Assembly: GCF_000974445.1 (NCBI RefSeq)
Contig: NZ_BBOJ01000009.1
Location: 186,001 to 250,000 of the forward strand
Direction of reading: 5' to 3'
DNA from: Lentzea aerocolonigenes
GTDB taxonomy: Bacteria > Actinomycetota > Actinomycetes > Mycobacteriales > Pseudonocardiaceae
Length of the DNA: 64,000 nucleotides
This document shows, piece after piece, positions 53,645-62,244 of this stretch. Position 1 is the first letter of the stretch. Every line of letters begins with the position of its first letter. The notes beneath the pieces are model-generated. The model had not been told where the DNA came from and ran no database searches. It worked only from the letters and a program-made list of their open reading frames with translations. The position numbers were made by a program, and so were the translations under genes.

Positions 53645-54813
53645 GGCTGCTCAAACGCCTTGACGGCAAGCTGAAGGCGCTTGTTTACGCTCGCGCGGTG
53701 GGACGTACTCTTTTCGGTGTTCTCCCGAAATGCTTTGTCACTTTCCAGATTGGTTAGGCCGCGTTGCACGTCGCCAGGTGCAATCGATGTGTTTGACCGA
53801 ATGGCCAAAGTGAGTCCTGAGAGGATTGCATCGGTTCGCGCTGCGTTGATGCTGCGTTCTCGTCGGAGTGCCTTCTCGCCTGCGGCTTCAACTAGCAAGG
53901 CGCACGCCTTTGCGAATTCCTCTTTCTCTCGTTCGGCTTCTTGCTCGGTCATTCCTTGGTTGGCGTCAAGGAAGTCCGTCATGAACGTTGCGAGTGGGGG
54001 CTTGAAAGCCTTATCGTCGGAACTGAGTCGCAGGGCGACGCTCTTCAGTGATAGATAGCGAAGGATCAACTCCTGGTCCTTAAGATCTCGGTGTACTGGG
54101 CCGAATAGTGTGCGCCAGTTCTTGTCAACGTTCATTTCTCGAATGGTTTGCATCAGGCGGCCGGGGAAGATGGCCACTCGGATTTGCTGCTCGTTGAGCT
54201 TTGTGCCGCCGCTGTTAATTCGCTCGAACAGGGCGTATATCGCCAGCTTTCCTTTGTCCCCTGTGGGTAGAACGACAGTGGCTTGGATCAACGCGTTGTT
54301 GAGTAGCCGTTGGTCGGCAGGCTGAAGCTGGTCGTAGGTCAAGCCGTGAAACGACTGTTTGCTAGAGGCGTAGTCCAGAGCGAAGTCGCGCTCTTCAGTG
54401 GGCGCCTGGTATTTTCCGCGATAGAAATCACGCAGGGTTGTCAGTCTCTGCTGGCCGTCCAAGACGATGTACTCGCGTGATTGCAGTTCGACGAGAAAGA
54501 TGCCCGGAACCGGATATCCGAGCAAGATTGATTCTATGAATCGGTCCATCTGCTTTTTCTTCCACACGAAATTTCGCTGGAAGGCGACGTAGCCAGTACT
54601 CGCTACTCTTGGTTCTTCAGGATCGAAGCGGGGGACAATCAACTCGCCGCGATTGAACCTGCGGACAAGTCCCTCGACATCAAAGTCGACTCCAAAATAG
54701 CGAAGGGATTCTTCTGCTGATGGAGGGCTGAGCTCGACTTCATTTTCATCTTCCTCCGGGTCTAGAACCTCGGTGTCGGAGTCATCGAGCGAGCTTTCGT
54801 TGATATCCGTCAC
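53641..54813 (-). CDS. DUF262-family protein (ParB/GmrS-like nucleotide-binding fold)
   Basis: 390 residues from GTG 54813, with AGGAGA about 9 nt upstream. An acidic tail of 30 residues precedes the DUF262 domain, which has FQRNFVWKKKQMDRFIESI and the diagnostic YIVLDGQQRLTTL (DGQQR at 119-123), then FERINSGGTKLNEQQIR. DUF262 occurs in the GmrSD enzyme and in many small defence cassettes, where DGQQR is needed for NTP hydrolysis. No C-terminal DUF1524 HNH domain is present; the HEPN partner probably replaces it. Confidence 0.9.
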   Translation of the reverse strand: MTDINESSLDDSDTEVLDPEEDENEVELSPPSAEESLRYFGVDFDVEGLVRRFNRGELIVPRFDPEEPRVASTGYVAFQRNFVWKKKQMDRFIESILLGYPVPGIFLVELQSREYIVLDGQQRLTTLRDFYRGKYQAPTEERDFALDYASSKQSFHGLTYDQLQPADQRLLNNALIQATVVLPTGDKGKLAIYALFERINSGGTKLNEQQIRVAIFPGRLMQTIREMNVDKNWRTLFGPVHRDLKDQELILRYLSLKSVALRLSSDDKAFKPPLATFMTDFLDANQGMTEQEAEREKEEFAKACALLVEAAGEKALRRERSINAARTDAILSGLTLAIRSNTSIAPGDVQRGLTNLESDKAFRENTEKSTSHRASVNKRLQLAVKAFEQP

Positions 54814-54894
54814 GCTGTCTCTCTCCTGTGTGCTCTCTGATTGACTTGGTCCCTCAACGAGGGCCGGGAGGTGCGTCGAGGGACTTCAATGCGG

Positions 54895-56373
54895 TCATTT
54901 AATGTTGTTGAGAATATGGTCGCGGAACTCCCAGGACCGTGCGAGGATGCAAGCGCCAGGCGACGCCATCGGTTCAGAAGTCAACATCCTCTTGACGGTC
55001 TCGTTAGAGAACGGAACGCCCTCTGAGACGGACGTCGACTCGATCGCCGTCACCAGTGCCCCTTCTGCGTTGATCTGCACCGTGTTTCCGAAGATGTCAT
55101 CGAAGACATCGTCATCGATGACCACAACCGTTAGCAGAGTGGCGGTCAACGTGAGAGTGTCGAGTCCCATACCAAGGCAGTAGGCGTTCAGCCTGTTCTC
55201 GGCTCGTGCCTTCTCCAGTGCCCTGTAGAACGCCCAGTCGTCGTACTGGATCGGCACACCCTGACTGCCGTCGCGCTCAGGCTCGCCCAGCAGCTCCTCG
55301 GAGTACTCGCGGACCATGTTGCGCCACAGGTTGAAGTCGTTCTTCATGTCCCATGAAGCAACGCTGGATGGCTGGAACTCGCCTGCGGGGATGAGTCCGT
55401 AAATGCCGGCCGCGGTGGCTACCTTCGCGGGATCACGCCAATGCAGCAGGAACGTCGCCCGGCCGGTGTCGCGCTGGCGGCGCAGTGTGAGCGTCTCGAT
55501 CGCGGGCATGACCGCACGCCGACGCAGATCGAACGGATCACCGATCAGCCCGCGTAGCGGCAGAGCCGTCCAGTCGGGTACTTCGTCAGCTGGCCCGGAT
55601 CGCACTACCGAGGCCAGCTCGTGCGCGGCAGCCTCCGAAGCGTCCAGCTTGTCGAAGTAGGTACCTAGCCCGAAACCCAACCGCGGGGAGTCGCCACGGA
55701 GATCCGCGCTGAGCAGGCGGTAGCTCGCGCGGTTCTCGAAGAGCGCCGGCCGATCCAGGTACCGAATTGCTGAGGTGTACCGCTCGAACCGGTGGCCCGG
55801 CGCACGCAATGGCAGCACGCTCGACGCCTCTGGCTCGGCTCCGGTCACCTCGATCGGGACAGGCTCTTCCAACCAGTCAAGCTCGATGTCCTCAAGTCGG
55901 ATCGGCCGTTCAGGCATCCACTCTGGTCGCGCCATGAACGGCGCGTCGCCCATGTGGAACTCGGAGCTGTACAGCTGTTTGGCGAGCTGCGCCAGCTCGC
56001 CGCGGTGGCGGTTCAGGAAGCGCCGGTTGCGCCTCCAGTCACTTTGGCTGGCCTCCACGGGGTCAGCGGCATCAACGAGTGCGTCGGTTGCTGGGGGAGC
56101 GACTGGCTGAAGCAGTTCCTGTGAGACGCCGACGTGGCTCGGAGGGATGTTCAGGCGGTTGGCGATGCGTAGCAATGTCTCCAGGTCGCGCACCTGGCGT
56201 TGGCCGGTCTCGATCTTTGAAACGTAGGACTGGTCCAGGTTCAGCAGCTTCGCCATCGCCGCCTGGTTCAAGCCGTTCGCCTGGCGGTACTCCCGCAGCA
56301 CCTCGGCAAGCAGGCCGGTGTTCAGGCTCGCCTCCTGCGTCGGCCTGGACAACCACTGCTCTTCTTCGGCCAT
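54895..56373 (-). CDS. XRE-family regulator with large C-terminal domain
   Basis: 492 residues from ATG 56373 (GGGAG upstream; an earlier ATG at 56433 has poor spacing). The N-terminal helix-turn-helix (LREYRQANGLNQAAMAKLLN, then QSYVSKIETGQRQV) is typical XRE. The C-terminal 200 residues resemble regulators of actinomycete integrative elements and contain MVREYSEELLGEPER, which is close to, but one residue out of register with, a Nudix box. It may sense a nucleotide. It is divergent from the conjugation genes and probably controls the element. Confidence 0.8.
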   Translation of the reverse strand: MAEEEQWLSRPTQEASLNTGLLAEVLREYRQANGLNQAAMAKLLNLDQSYVSKIETGQRQVRDLETLLRIANRLNIPPSHVGVSQELLQPVAPPATDALVDAADPVEASQSDWRRNRRFLNRHRGELAQLAKQLYSSEFHMGDAPFMARPEWMPERPIRLEDIELDWLEEPVPIEVTGAEPEASSVLPLRAPGHRFERYTSAIRYLDRPALFENRASYRLLSADLRGDSPRLGFGLGTYFDKLDASEAAAHELASVVRSGPADEVPDWTALPLRGLIGDPFDLRRRAVMPAIETLTLRRQRDTGRATFLLHWRDPAKVATAAGIYGLIPAGEFQPSSVASWDMKNDFNLWRNMVREYSEELLGEPERDGSQGVPIQYDDWAFYRALEKARAENRLNAYCLGMGLDTLTLTATLLTVVVIDDDVFDDIFGNTVQINAEGALVTAIESTSVSEGVPFSNETVKRMLTSEPMASPGACILARSWEFRDHILNNIK

Positions 56374-56518
56374 TTTCTTGGCGCTCCCGTGTCTCGCTCG
56401 GTTGCTTGACCAGCACGTATGCCGGTCAGTCATTCCCTTTGGTGCGATAGGACAAACGGTCTTTGGACATTGGGTTGTCGCGGGCTCGATGCTCGATCAC
56501 ATGAAGCCGAGCAAGCAC

Positions 56519-56905
56519 TCAGTCCGCGGGCAAGTCGGTGAGCAGGTCCTCAAGACGCTCGTCGATGGCGTCAACCTCGCGGCGGACCGCACGCAGTTGC
56601 GTGCGCAGTTCGACCAGGCCTGCTCGGGTGTCCCGCAAGTGCTGTTCGGGGGAGGTGGCTTTGGCGTTGTGGTCCGAGACCACGGCGCCGGCGTTTGGTT
56701 TGACCTTGACGCGGCCTTCGGTGGCCAGGATTCGCACCGCCTCGCCGATGGTGTTGGGCGCGGCGCCGTACATCTCCGCCAGCTGGCGATAGCTGGGGAG
56801 CTTCGTTCCAACGGGGTACTTGCCGGAGTCGATCTCATGGCGCAGTAGATCAGCGAGTTCGGCGCGATTGCGCTGCTCAGAACCAGTCTCAACATCCTCG
56901 GCCAC
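56519..56905 (-). CDS. GntR-family repressor (KorSA-like)
   Basis: 128 residues from GTG 56905. A winged helix of the GntR type (LADLLRHEIDSGKYPVGTKL, RQLAEMYGAAPNTIGEAVRI, TEGRVKVKPN) is followed by a short coiled coil (LVELRTQLRAVRREVDAIDE) for dimerisation. No metabolite-binding domain. Short GntR proteins of this kind repress transfer genes in actinomycete elements such as pSAM2. It is divergent from the 57014 operon, with palindromes in between. Confidence 0.88.
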   Translation of the reverse strand: MAEDVETGSEQRNRAELADLLRHEIDSGKYPVGTKLPSYRQLAEMYGAAPNTIGEAVRILATEGRVKVKPNAGAVVSDHNAKATSPEQHLRDTRAGLVELRTQLRAVRREVDAIDERLEDLLTDLPAD

Positions 56906-56937
56906 GACGTCAGCCTACCGGTGTCTTAAGCCACCTG

Positions 56938-56966
56938 TTGACACGTGTTGCCCTCTTCCCTACTGT
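56938..56966 (+). promoter_or_regulatory. Sigma-70-type promoter of the transfer-gene operon
   Basis: TTGACA at 56938-56943 and TACTGT at 56961-56966, separated by 17 bp, a near-ideal spacing. It points at the gene starting at 57014. Confidence 0.65.
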
Positions 56967-56981
56967 CTCAAGTCACATCAA

Positions 56982-56995
56982 CTGACTTAAGTCAG
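56982..56995. promoter_or_regulatory. Palindromic operator, probably for GntR repressor
   Basis: CTGACTTAAGTCAG is a perfect 14-bp palindrome just downstream of the -10 box. Related strings occur at 56923 (GTCTTAAGCCAC) and 56965 (GTCTCAAGTCAC), so three operator-like sites surround the promoter. Suits repression by the adjacent GntR protein. Confidence 0.7.
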
Positions 56996-57013
56996 TTTTA
57001 GGAGGTTCACCCG

Positions 57014-57283
57014 ATGAAGTCCCGAATTTTGATCACGTCTTTCCACAGCGAGGACCGGCTTCACCTGGTCGATGAGATCGCTGGTGGCGTTGCCGATGCA
57101 TCCGCCATGGGCGATCTGGAGCTGCTGAGTGCCGCACTTCAGGAGGCGTTGCAGGCTCACGAGAACGGTGAGGTCATCGGTCCCGGGGTGGACGAGGTGA
57201 CGCTGCGCCGGGCTGAACGACGCGCCCGTCTCGCGGACGACCGCCGTGAGCAGAACACGGTGGTTCTGGGCGGTGTGGCGTGA
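57014..57283 (+). CDS. Small protein, first gene of transfer operon
   Basis: 89 residues; ATG 57014 with AGGAGG at 57000-57005. Acidic N-terminal half (HLVDEIAGGVADASAMGDLE) and basic helical end (LRRAERRARLADDRREQN). No known motif. It overlaps the WhiB gene by 4 bp. Its place directly behind the controlled promoter suggests a regulator or early gene of the element. Confidence 0.7.
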   Translation: MKSRILITSFHSEDRLHLVDEIAGGVADASAMGDLELLSAALQEALQAHENGEVIGPGVDEVTLRRAERRARLADDRREQNTVVLGGVA

Positions 57284-57609
57284 AGACCGCCCGCGAGATC
57301 GAGAAGACCCGTGTGGAGCACTCGCTGAGCAGGCATGACGGGCTGTACCAGCTGCTGGTGACGCTGCCGGGGGCGAACTTCGGGGGCCACCCCGCCTGCA
57401 CCGACGAGGACCCGGAGCTGTTCTTCCCCGAGCCCGGTCAGGTGGCGCAGATCAGCGAGGCGAAGTCGGTGTGCGTGTCCTGCCCGATCGCCACGGCGTG
57501 CTTGTCGTACGCGCTGCGTCACGGCGTGGAGGGCGTGTGGGGCTGCACCACCGAAGACGAGCGCCGGGCGATGCGCCGGCCGGACTGGACCGGGAAGGCG
57601 GTGGCGTGA
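57280..57609 (+). CDS. WhiB-family iron-sulfur regulator
   Basis: 109 residues from GTG 57280. The four [4Fe-4S] cysteines are present: HPACTDED, then SVCVSCPIATACLSYALR (C-x2-C-x5-C). The G(V/I)WGG-type turn appears here as GVEGVWGCTTEDERR. WhiB proteins bind sigma factor region 4 and regulate transcription. Element-borne WhiB copies are common in actinomycete plasmids and phages. Confidence 0.93.
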   Translation: MKTAREIEKTRVEHSLSRHDGLYQLLVTLPGANFGGHPACTDEDPELFFPEPGQVAQISEAKSVCVSCPIATACLSYALRHGVEGVWGCTTEDERRAMRRPDWTGKAVA

Positions 57610-58013
57610 TGAACGAGTTGATGGAGATGACGGAGCTGGCTGCGCGAGTGCTGCGGAAGCACCCGGTGGCGCCGCGTGTGGCCTACGTCAGCGTTGGCTA
57701 CGGGAGCGCTCGTGGTGGGTTGGGCGTGGACTTCCAGCTGCCTGGGGGCAGGAATGCGCAGCAGGCGGTGACGTCGGTGGCGAGGTGGGCCGCGGCGCTG
57801 GACACGGTCGTGAGCGTCATCGACCACGACAACTACGTGGAGATCAGTGCTTACGCCACTGTGGACGGAGGTCCGGTCCGTGTGTGGGATCACCTGCACG
57901 GGCGTGAGATCGCCGAGCTGATCATGGCTACCGGTGTCGATGTCTACGACACGCGGACGGAGTTCGAGCCCGCGGTGCTGCTGGCTGCGTTCGCGGCTGA
58001 GGCGGTGGCGTGA
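57609..58013 (+). CDS. Hypothetical protein of integrative element
   Basis: 134 residues; ATG 57609 overlaps the WhiB stop by one base. Predicted soluble alpha/beta (VAYVSVGYGSARGGLGVDFQ, TVVSVIDHDNYVEISAYATV). No catalytic motif seen. Transcribed with its neighbours. Confidence 0.75.
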   Translation: MNELMEMTELAARVLRKHPVAPRVAYVSVGYGSARGGLGVDFQLPGGRNAQQAVTSVARWAAALDTVVSVIDHDNYVEISAYATVDGGPVRVWDHLHGREIAELIMATGVDVYDTRTEFEPAVLLAAFAAEAVA

Positions 58014-58222
58014 TGCGGTTCTTCGCGATGTGGCCGCTGGCCGCGTTCGGGTCGTTGCTCAAGCTCGTGTTCTGGGCCGCAGTCATCGGCGTTCTGTGCT
58101 ACCTCGCGTTGCCGGAGTCGTTGCTGCCATTGGCTTTCGCGGCGCTTGGTGGCTTCGTGCTGGCGATGGTGCTGGTGCTCAAGGCGGTCACGAAGTCGCG
58201 TTCGAGGCGGGGTGAGCGGTGA
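58010..58222 (+). CDS. Small membrane protein
   Basis: 70 residues from GTG 58010 or ATG 58013. Two membrane helices (LLKLVFWAAVIGVLCYLAL and PLAFAALGGFVLAMVLVLKA) and a basic tail. Overlaps both neighbours by 4 bp. Small Spd-like membrane proteins accompany TraB in actinomycete plasmids and help spread; this may be one. Confidence 0.7.
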   Translation: MMRFFAMWPLAAFGSLLKLVFWAAVIGVLCYLALPESLLPLAFAALGGFVLAMVLVLKAVTKSRSRRGER

Positions 58223-59574
58223 TGACGCTGGTGGATCGCAAGGCGGTGCGGATCGCGGCGAGTACCGAGGCGGACATCCGGCGTGCCGACGCTGCGGCGA
58301 CGCGAGAGCTTGAGGTGGCTCGCGCGGAGATCGAGCTGGCCCGCGAGCGTGCTCAAGATGAGCGTGCGGCACGCCTGGCCCGGCACGAGGATCGGCAGGC
58401 CGAGCGCGCCCGGAAGCGGCTGGAACGGCAGGAACGCAAGGCCGATCGCCGGGAGCTGGCCGAGCAGCGGCGGGTGGTGCGTGCGGCCTGGTCGGCGCGT
58501 GTGACCGGGTGGCTGGCGGATCGGGTGATCGTGGTGCCGATCGTGCTGGCGATGGTGGGCGCGTGGTGGGGGCAGTTCCAGCTGTTCAGTCAGCGGCTTG
58601 GGTGGCCGGCGCTGCTGGCTGCTGCGGCGGCGACGGGTATCGAGTGCATCGGGTTCGTGTGCGGCCGGTTGGCGCATGTGGCCCGGCAGGCGGTCGTGGT
58701 GGCCACTGTGGACGGCCGTCAGGTGGAGCGTGATGACTCCGCGTGGGTGGAGCGTCTGGTGATGTGGCTGGTGGTCGGCTACGCGGCCGGGTCGAACTGG
58801 GCGCACTCGGGTGACCCGACGGTGGGTGTGCTGTCGATCGTGGGTGTGGCGGTGTGGGAGACGCGGGAACGTCGTGCGCACCGTCAGGCGCTCGCGGCCG
58901 CCGGTCGGCTTCCGGCACGGCGTCCGCGGTTCGGTCTGGTGCGGTGGTTGCGGTACCCGATGTGGACGTGGCGGGCGTGGTCGGTCGCGCTGCGGCACGG
59001 CCTGACCGACGCGACCGAGGCATTGGCAGTCGCCGACCGCGAGGCGGCCGAGCACCGCGCCCGCAAGGCCGCGGACAAGGCGCTCGGGTGGAGGGCGCGG
59101 CGTCGGTTCGGTCGCGTCGTGGCCGCCCGGATCAAGGCGACCGACGAGGAACGCCGCCGCGTGGCCGAGGCGGTCATCCGCGAGGCGGAGCAGGTGACCG
59201 GGGCAGCGGCTCTGCTGTTCGGTCCGGACGTCCTTCGGCAGCGGGCGACCGGGCCGCGACCGACCAGTGACAAGGCCCTCGGTGACCGCGACGACGAGCG
59301 GCCCGGCAGGTCGCGTTGGCTCGGATGGTTGCGGGTGGCCGGTCACGGCGACCGCGTGGCGGCCGAGACCACCGATACCGAGCCCGTGGTGATCGACGGC
59401 GTGGACATCACGGACCTGATGCCCGCCGCGCGGCAGGCCGCGACCGAGCTGGGCGACCGGCTGTCGCGTGACGCGCTGTGCGACGCCCTGCGCGCGGCCG
59501 GGTTGACGGTCGGTGGCAAGCGCCGCAAGGCCGTTTACGACGCGGTGCTGGCCGAACGCGACCGAGCTGCGTGA
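58219..59574 (+). CDS. Membrane protein of integrative element (DUF2637-like/Spd-like)
   Basis: 451 residues from GTG 58219 or ATG 58222. A charged coiled coil of about 90 residues (ELARERAQDERAARLARHED) leads into three or four membrane helices (VIVVPIVLAMVGAWWGQFQL, ALLAAAAATGIECIGFVCGR, LVVGYAAGSNWAH, GVLSIVGVAVWETR). The long basic C-terminal part ends in a helix-turn-helix-like stretch (LSRDALCDALRAAGLTVGGK). It resembles the DUF2637/Spd proteins upstream of traB. Role in transfer is inferred from position. Confidence 0.7.
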   Translation: MMTLVDRKAVRIAASTEADIRRADAAATRELEVARAEIELARERAQDERAARLARHEDRQAERARKRLERQERKADRRELAEQRRVVRAAWSARVTGWLADRVIVVPIVLAMVGAWWGQFQLFSQRLGWPALLAAAAATGIECIGFVCGRLAHVARQAVVVATVDGRQVERDDSAWVERLVMWLVVGYAAGSNWAHSGDPTVGVLSIVGVAVWETRERRAHRQALAAAGRLPARRPRFGLVRWLRYPMWTWRAWSVALRHGLTDATEALAVADREAAEHRARKAADKALGWRARRRFGRVVAARIKATDEERRRVAEAVIREAEQVTGAAALLFGPDVLRQRATGPRPTSDKALGDRDDERPGRSRWLGWLRVAGHGDRVAAETTDTEPVVIDGVDITDLMPAARQAATELGDRLSRDALCDALRAAGLTVGGKRRKAVYDAVLAERDRAA

Positions 59575-59666
59575 CCGGCAGGGTGCGGCATCCACGCCGC
59601 GGTGGGTGCCGCGCCCGGCCGGCCATCGCACTCGGCAGGTCACAGTCCCGAGAAGGGGTACAGCAG

Positions 59667-60023
59667 ATGGGCAACAGCCAACTGACGTTCGGGGAGCCGG
59701 AGTTCTTCGCCAGCTCCCACATCCACGACTACTGCAACAACGTGCGCACGCTGATGCGGCCGCTGGTGAGCGAGCTGCACGTGAGCGCGGAGGAGCTGGA
59801 AGCGGCGCTCAAGCACGTGAAGTCGGTCAACCCGCACGTGTTCGGGCTGGACTCGCGGGTGCGGGCCAAGCTCGTCGCCGCGCACCTCAAGCGCGCGTCC
59901 GAGGCGGCCGAGGTGATCTGCGCGTCGGCGGTGCGCACGTACCTGAGCTTCCGCAAGCACTACGTGGCGGAGATCGACATGACCGCGAAGAACCGCGGCC
60001 GGAACTTCCAGTTCGACAAGTAG
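59667..60023 (+). CDS. Hypothetical protein preceding traB
   Basis: 118 residues; ATG 59667 with AAGGGG about 8 nt upstream. All-helical, soluble (LMRPLVSELHVSAEELEAAL, KLVAAHLKRASEAAEVICAS). It lies 53 bp before traB. Perhaps an accessory transfer protein; no motif supports more. Confidence 0.7.
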   Translation: MGNSQLTFGEPEFFASSHIHDYCNNVRTLMRPLVSELHVSAEELEAALKHVKSVNPHVFGLDSRVRAKLVAAHLKRASEAAEVICASAVRTYLSFRKHYVAEIDMTAKNRGRNFQFDK

Positions 60024-60076
60024 GACGTCGCGTAACCGTTGGTACCGCGAGGAAACCGCACGGAAGGGAGAGATCA

Positions 60077-62053
60077 GTGGGAAGCAGGCGGATGGCAGGC
60101 GGCGACCTCGCGGCCAGCAACTCCGAGCAGGGTTACTACGTCCCGCGCAACTACGTGGGCAGCAAGGTGGCCCCGTACCTGGGGCAGTGGATGCTGATGC
60201 TGCTCGCGTGGCCCGTGGGGGCGCTCACGCACTGGATGATGGCCGACTCGGCACAACTTCCTTGGCTCACACCGGGTCTGGCCGTGATGGGCGCTGTTCT
60301 GGCTGGTGTGGCGTGGAAGGCGGGCGGCACCCGCTCACCGATCACGCAGACCCATGCGGCGCTGACGGTGCTGATCGGCACGGGCTGGATGGTGGCCTGC
60401 GCGATCACCGCGCCGTGGACGAACCCGCTGTTCGGGCTGTGGCTCTACGGCGGCGCCGGGCTGGCGATCTCGTGGAACATCCGCCGTGCTCTGCGCGGTG
60501 GCGAGGGTGACGCCACGAGCGGGCTGTTCGAAAAGGTCAAGCTCGCTGGGGTGAAGACGAAGGCGATCGAGGTGGCCCCGAACAAGGTCACCGCGGCTCT
60601 GGCTCTTCCTGCTGGTGAGGTGTCGGTGGAGGACGTGCAGGGGGCGTCGAACAAGCTGGCCGGCGCGCTGCGGCTGCACAAGGGTGCGGTCCGCATCAGC
60701 GGCGACCCAGACGACCTGTCGCAGGCCACGATGACGATCGTTCCCAACGACGTGCTGCGCCACCCTCAGCCGTGGCCTGGTCCGTCGGCGCCGGGTGGGT
60801 CCATTGTGGAACCGCTGGTTCCGGGCCTGTACGAGGACAACGAACCGGTTCAGCTGTGGCTGCCCGGTGACAAGAAGACCGCCCGTCAGCTCACCCACGT
60901 GCAGGTCAATGGCATGAACGGCTCGGGTAAGTCGCACGGCGCCAAGATCGCGTGGACCGAGATCGCCACGCGCCGCGACGTGGTGCTGATCGTGCTCGAC
61001 CCGTCCAAGGGCGAGCAGACCGTCGGGTTCCTCGGGGACAACGTGCACACCGTGACCGGACACAAGGAGTGCGCGCAGTTCATCACCCGCGTGCCCGCGG
61101 CCATCACCGAGCAGGCCTCGCAGCTGGGCAAGTGGGGCTTTGACCAGTGGGTGCCGCAGGCCTACTCCGAGCACGACATGCCGTTCATCGTGCTGTGGAT
61201 CGAGGAGGCTTCGCGGGTGCTCGAAGACGCCGCGACGCTGACCACGATCGCCGAAGAGGCCAGGTCCGCCGGTATCTCGGTGGTGTTGTCGCAGCAGAAG
61301 TCCAGCTTCCGCCGCATGAGCACCGACATCCGCTCGCAGCTCGGTGCGGGCTGGTGCTTCGGCGTCAACGACGCCAGCGACGCCGCGTTCTGCCTGTCCG
61401 ACGAGATCGTGGAAGCGGGCGCGGCGCCGGAGCGGTGGAAGAACCGCCGGGCGGGCTCGTTCTACCTGGAGGCGCCCGGTATCGAGGAGGACCGGATGGT
61501 CATGCCCGCCCGCACGTTCGCCACCACCGACGCCGACATGTCCGCCGCTATCAACGATTGCCGCGACGTGCGCGCCGCGTTGTGGCCGCGTACCGCCGAA
61601 CTGCTCGGACTGCCCACCCGCCCTGCGGGAACCACGACGGCGCCCGCGGGCATCCGCGAGAACTTCGCCCCGCTGCACAGCCTGGAGTCCATGCCCGACA
61701 TCACCGACGAGGAGGCGTCCACCCCGCTCGAACTGCCCGCTGACCCGGAGTCCGATCTGGACGGCGACATGGACACCGAGCTGCCCGAGGACATCCCGCT
61801 GGATCTGCCGACCGGGCGCCCGCCGCGCCGCGTGGCACGGGATCGCCTGCGCCGCATCGTCGAGAAGCTCGTCGCCGACGGCCGCCAGGAGATCACCGTC
61901 CGGGACCTGCCCGACCCCGAAACCACCTTCGGCCGTAGCCGCTCATGGGTCTCGGGTGAGCTCGCCGCGCTGGCCCGCGACGGGGTGCTGCAGGAGGTCG
62001 GCACCGACGGCAAGGCCACCGTGTACCGCCCCGCGACCGGACACGCAGCGTGA
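60077..62053 (+). CDS. traB: TraB/FtsK-like DNA translocase for conjugation
   Basis: 658 residues from GTG 60077, with GGGAG 8 nt upstream. Four membrane helices (MLMLLAWPVGALTHWMM, VMGAVLAGVAWKAG, VLIGTGWMVACAITAPW, FGLWLYGGAGLAISW) precede the motor domain, with Walker A VNGMNGSGKSHGAK and Walker B FIVLWIEEASRVLE. The C-terminus is a winged helix (FGRSRSWVSGELAALARDGV) like the FtsK gamma domain that reads 8-bp DNA signals. In actinomycetes one TraB hexamer moves double-stranded DNA between mycelia without a relaxase. Confidence 0.9.
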   Translation: MGSRRMAGGDLAASNSEQGYYVPRNYVGSKVAPYLGQWMLMLLAWPVGALTHWMMADSAQLPWLTPGLAVMGAVLAGVAWKAGGTRSPITQTHAALTVLIGTGWMVACAITAPWTNPLFGLWLYGGAGLAISWNIRRALRGGEGDATSGLFEKVKLAGVKTKAIEVAPNKVTAALALPAGEVSVEDVQGASNKLAGALRLHKGAVRISGDPDDLSQATMTIVPNDVLRHPQPWPGPSAPGGSIVEPLVPGLYEDNEPVQLWLPGDKKTARQLTHVQVNGMNGSGKSHGAKIAWTEIATRRDVVLIVLDPSKGEQTVGFLGDNVHTVTGHKECAQFITRVPAAITEQASQLGKWGFDQWVPQAYSEHDMPFIVLWIEEASRVLEDAATLTTIAEEARSAGISVVLSQQKSSFRRMSTDIRSQLGAGWCFGVNDASDAAFCLSDEIVEAGAAPERWKNRRAGSFYLEAPGIEEDRMVMPARTFATTDADMSAAINDCRDVRAALWPRTAELLGLPTRPAGTTTAPAGIRENFAPLHSLESMPDITDEEASTPLELPADPESDLDGDMDTELPEDIPLDLPTGRPPRRVARDRLRRIVEKLVADGRQEITVRDLPDPETTFGRSRSWVSGELAALARDGVLQEVGTDGKATVYRPATGHAA

Positions 62054-62067
62054 CACCTAGCGGGTGC

Positions 62068-62097
62068 CTGACGTCAGCGCACGTCACCTGACGTCAG
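62068..62097. repeat. Phased palindromes after traB (possible clt site or operator)
   Basis: CTGACGTCAG occurs at 62068-62077 and again at 62088-62097, exactly 20 bp apart, and ACGTCA also appears between them at 62081, giving three copies at 10-bp spacing. An alternating GC/GT tract follows at 62118-62142. In pSAM2-type elements TraB recognises short repeats near traB (clt); a regulator site is the other possibility. Confidence 0.5.
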
Positions 62098-62244
62098 GCG
62101 CCCGCACTCCCGCCCAATGCGCGCGGGTGCGCGTGCGCGCGCGAAACCCCATTCATAACACCGTTCTGATTGAAGGCTGACGACACGTCGGCCTGGTCTC
62201 GCACACCCCAAATCGACTACGCAGAGTGACATCTGGAGGGCGTC

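Noticed and set aside
57644-59643. Large minus-strand frame opposite the membrane and coiled-coil genes
   Set aside because: His/Arg/Pro-rich shadow of the GC-rich plus-strand genes, with no recognisable domain.
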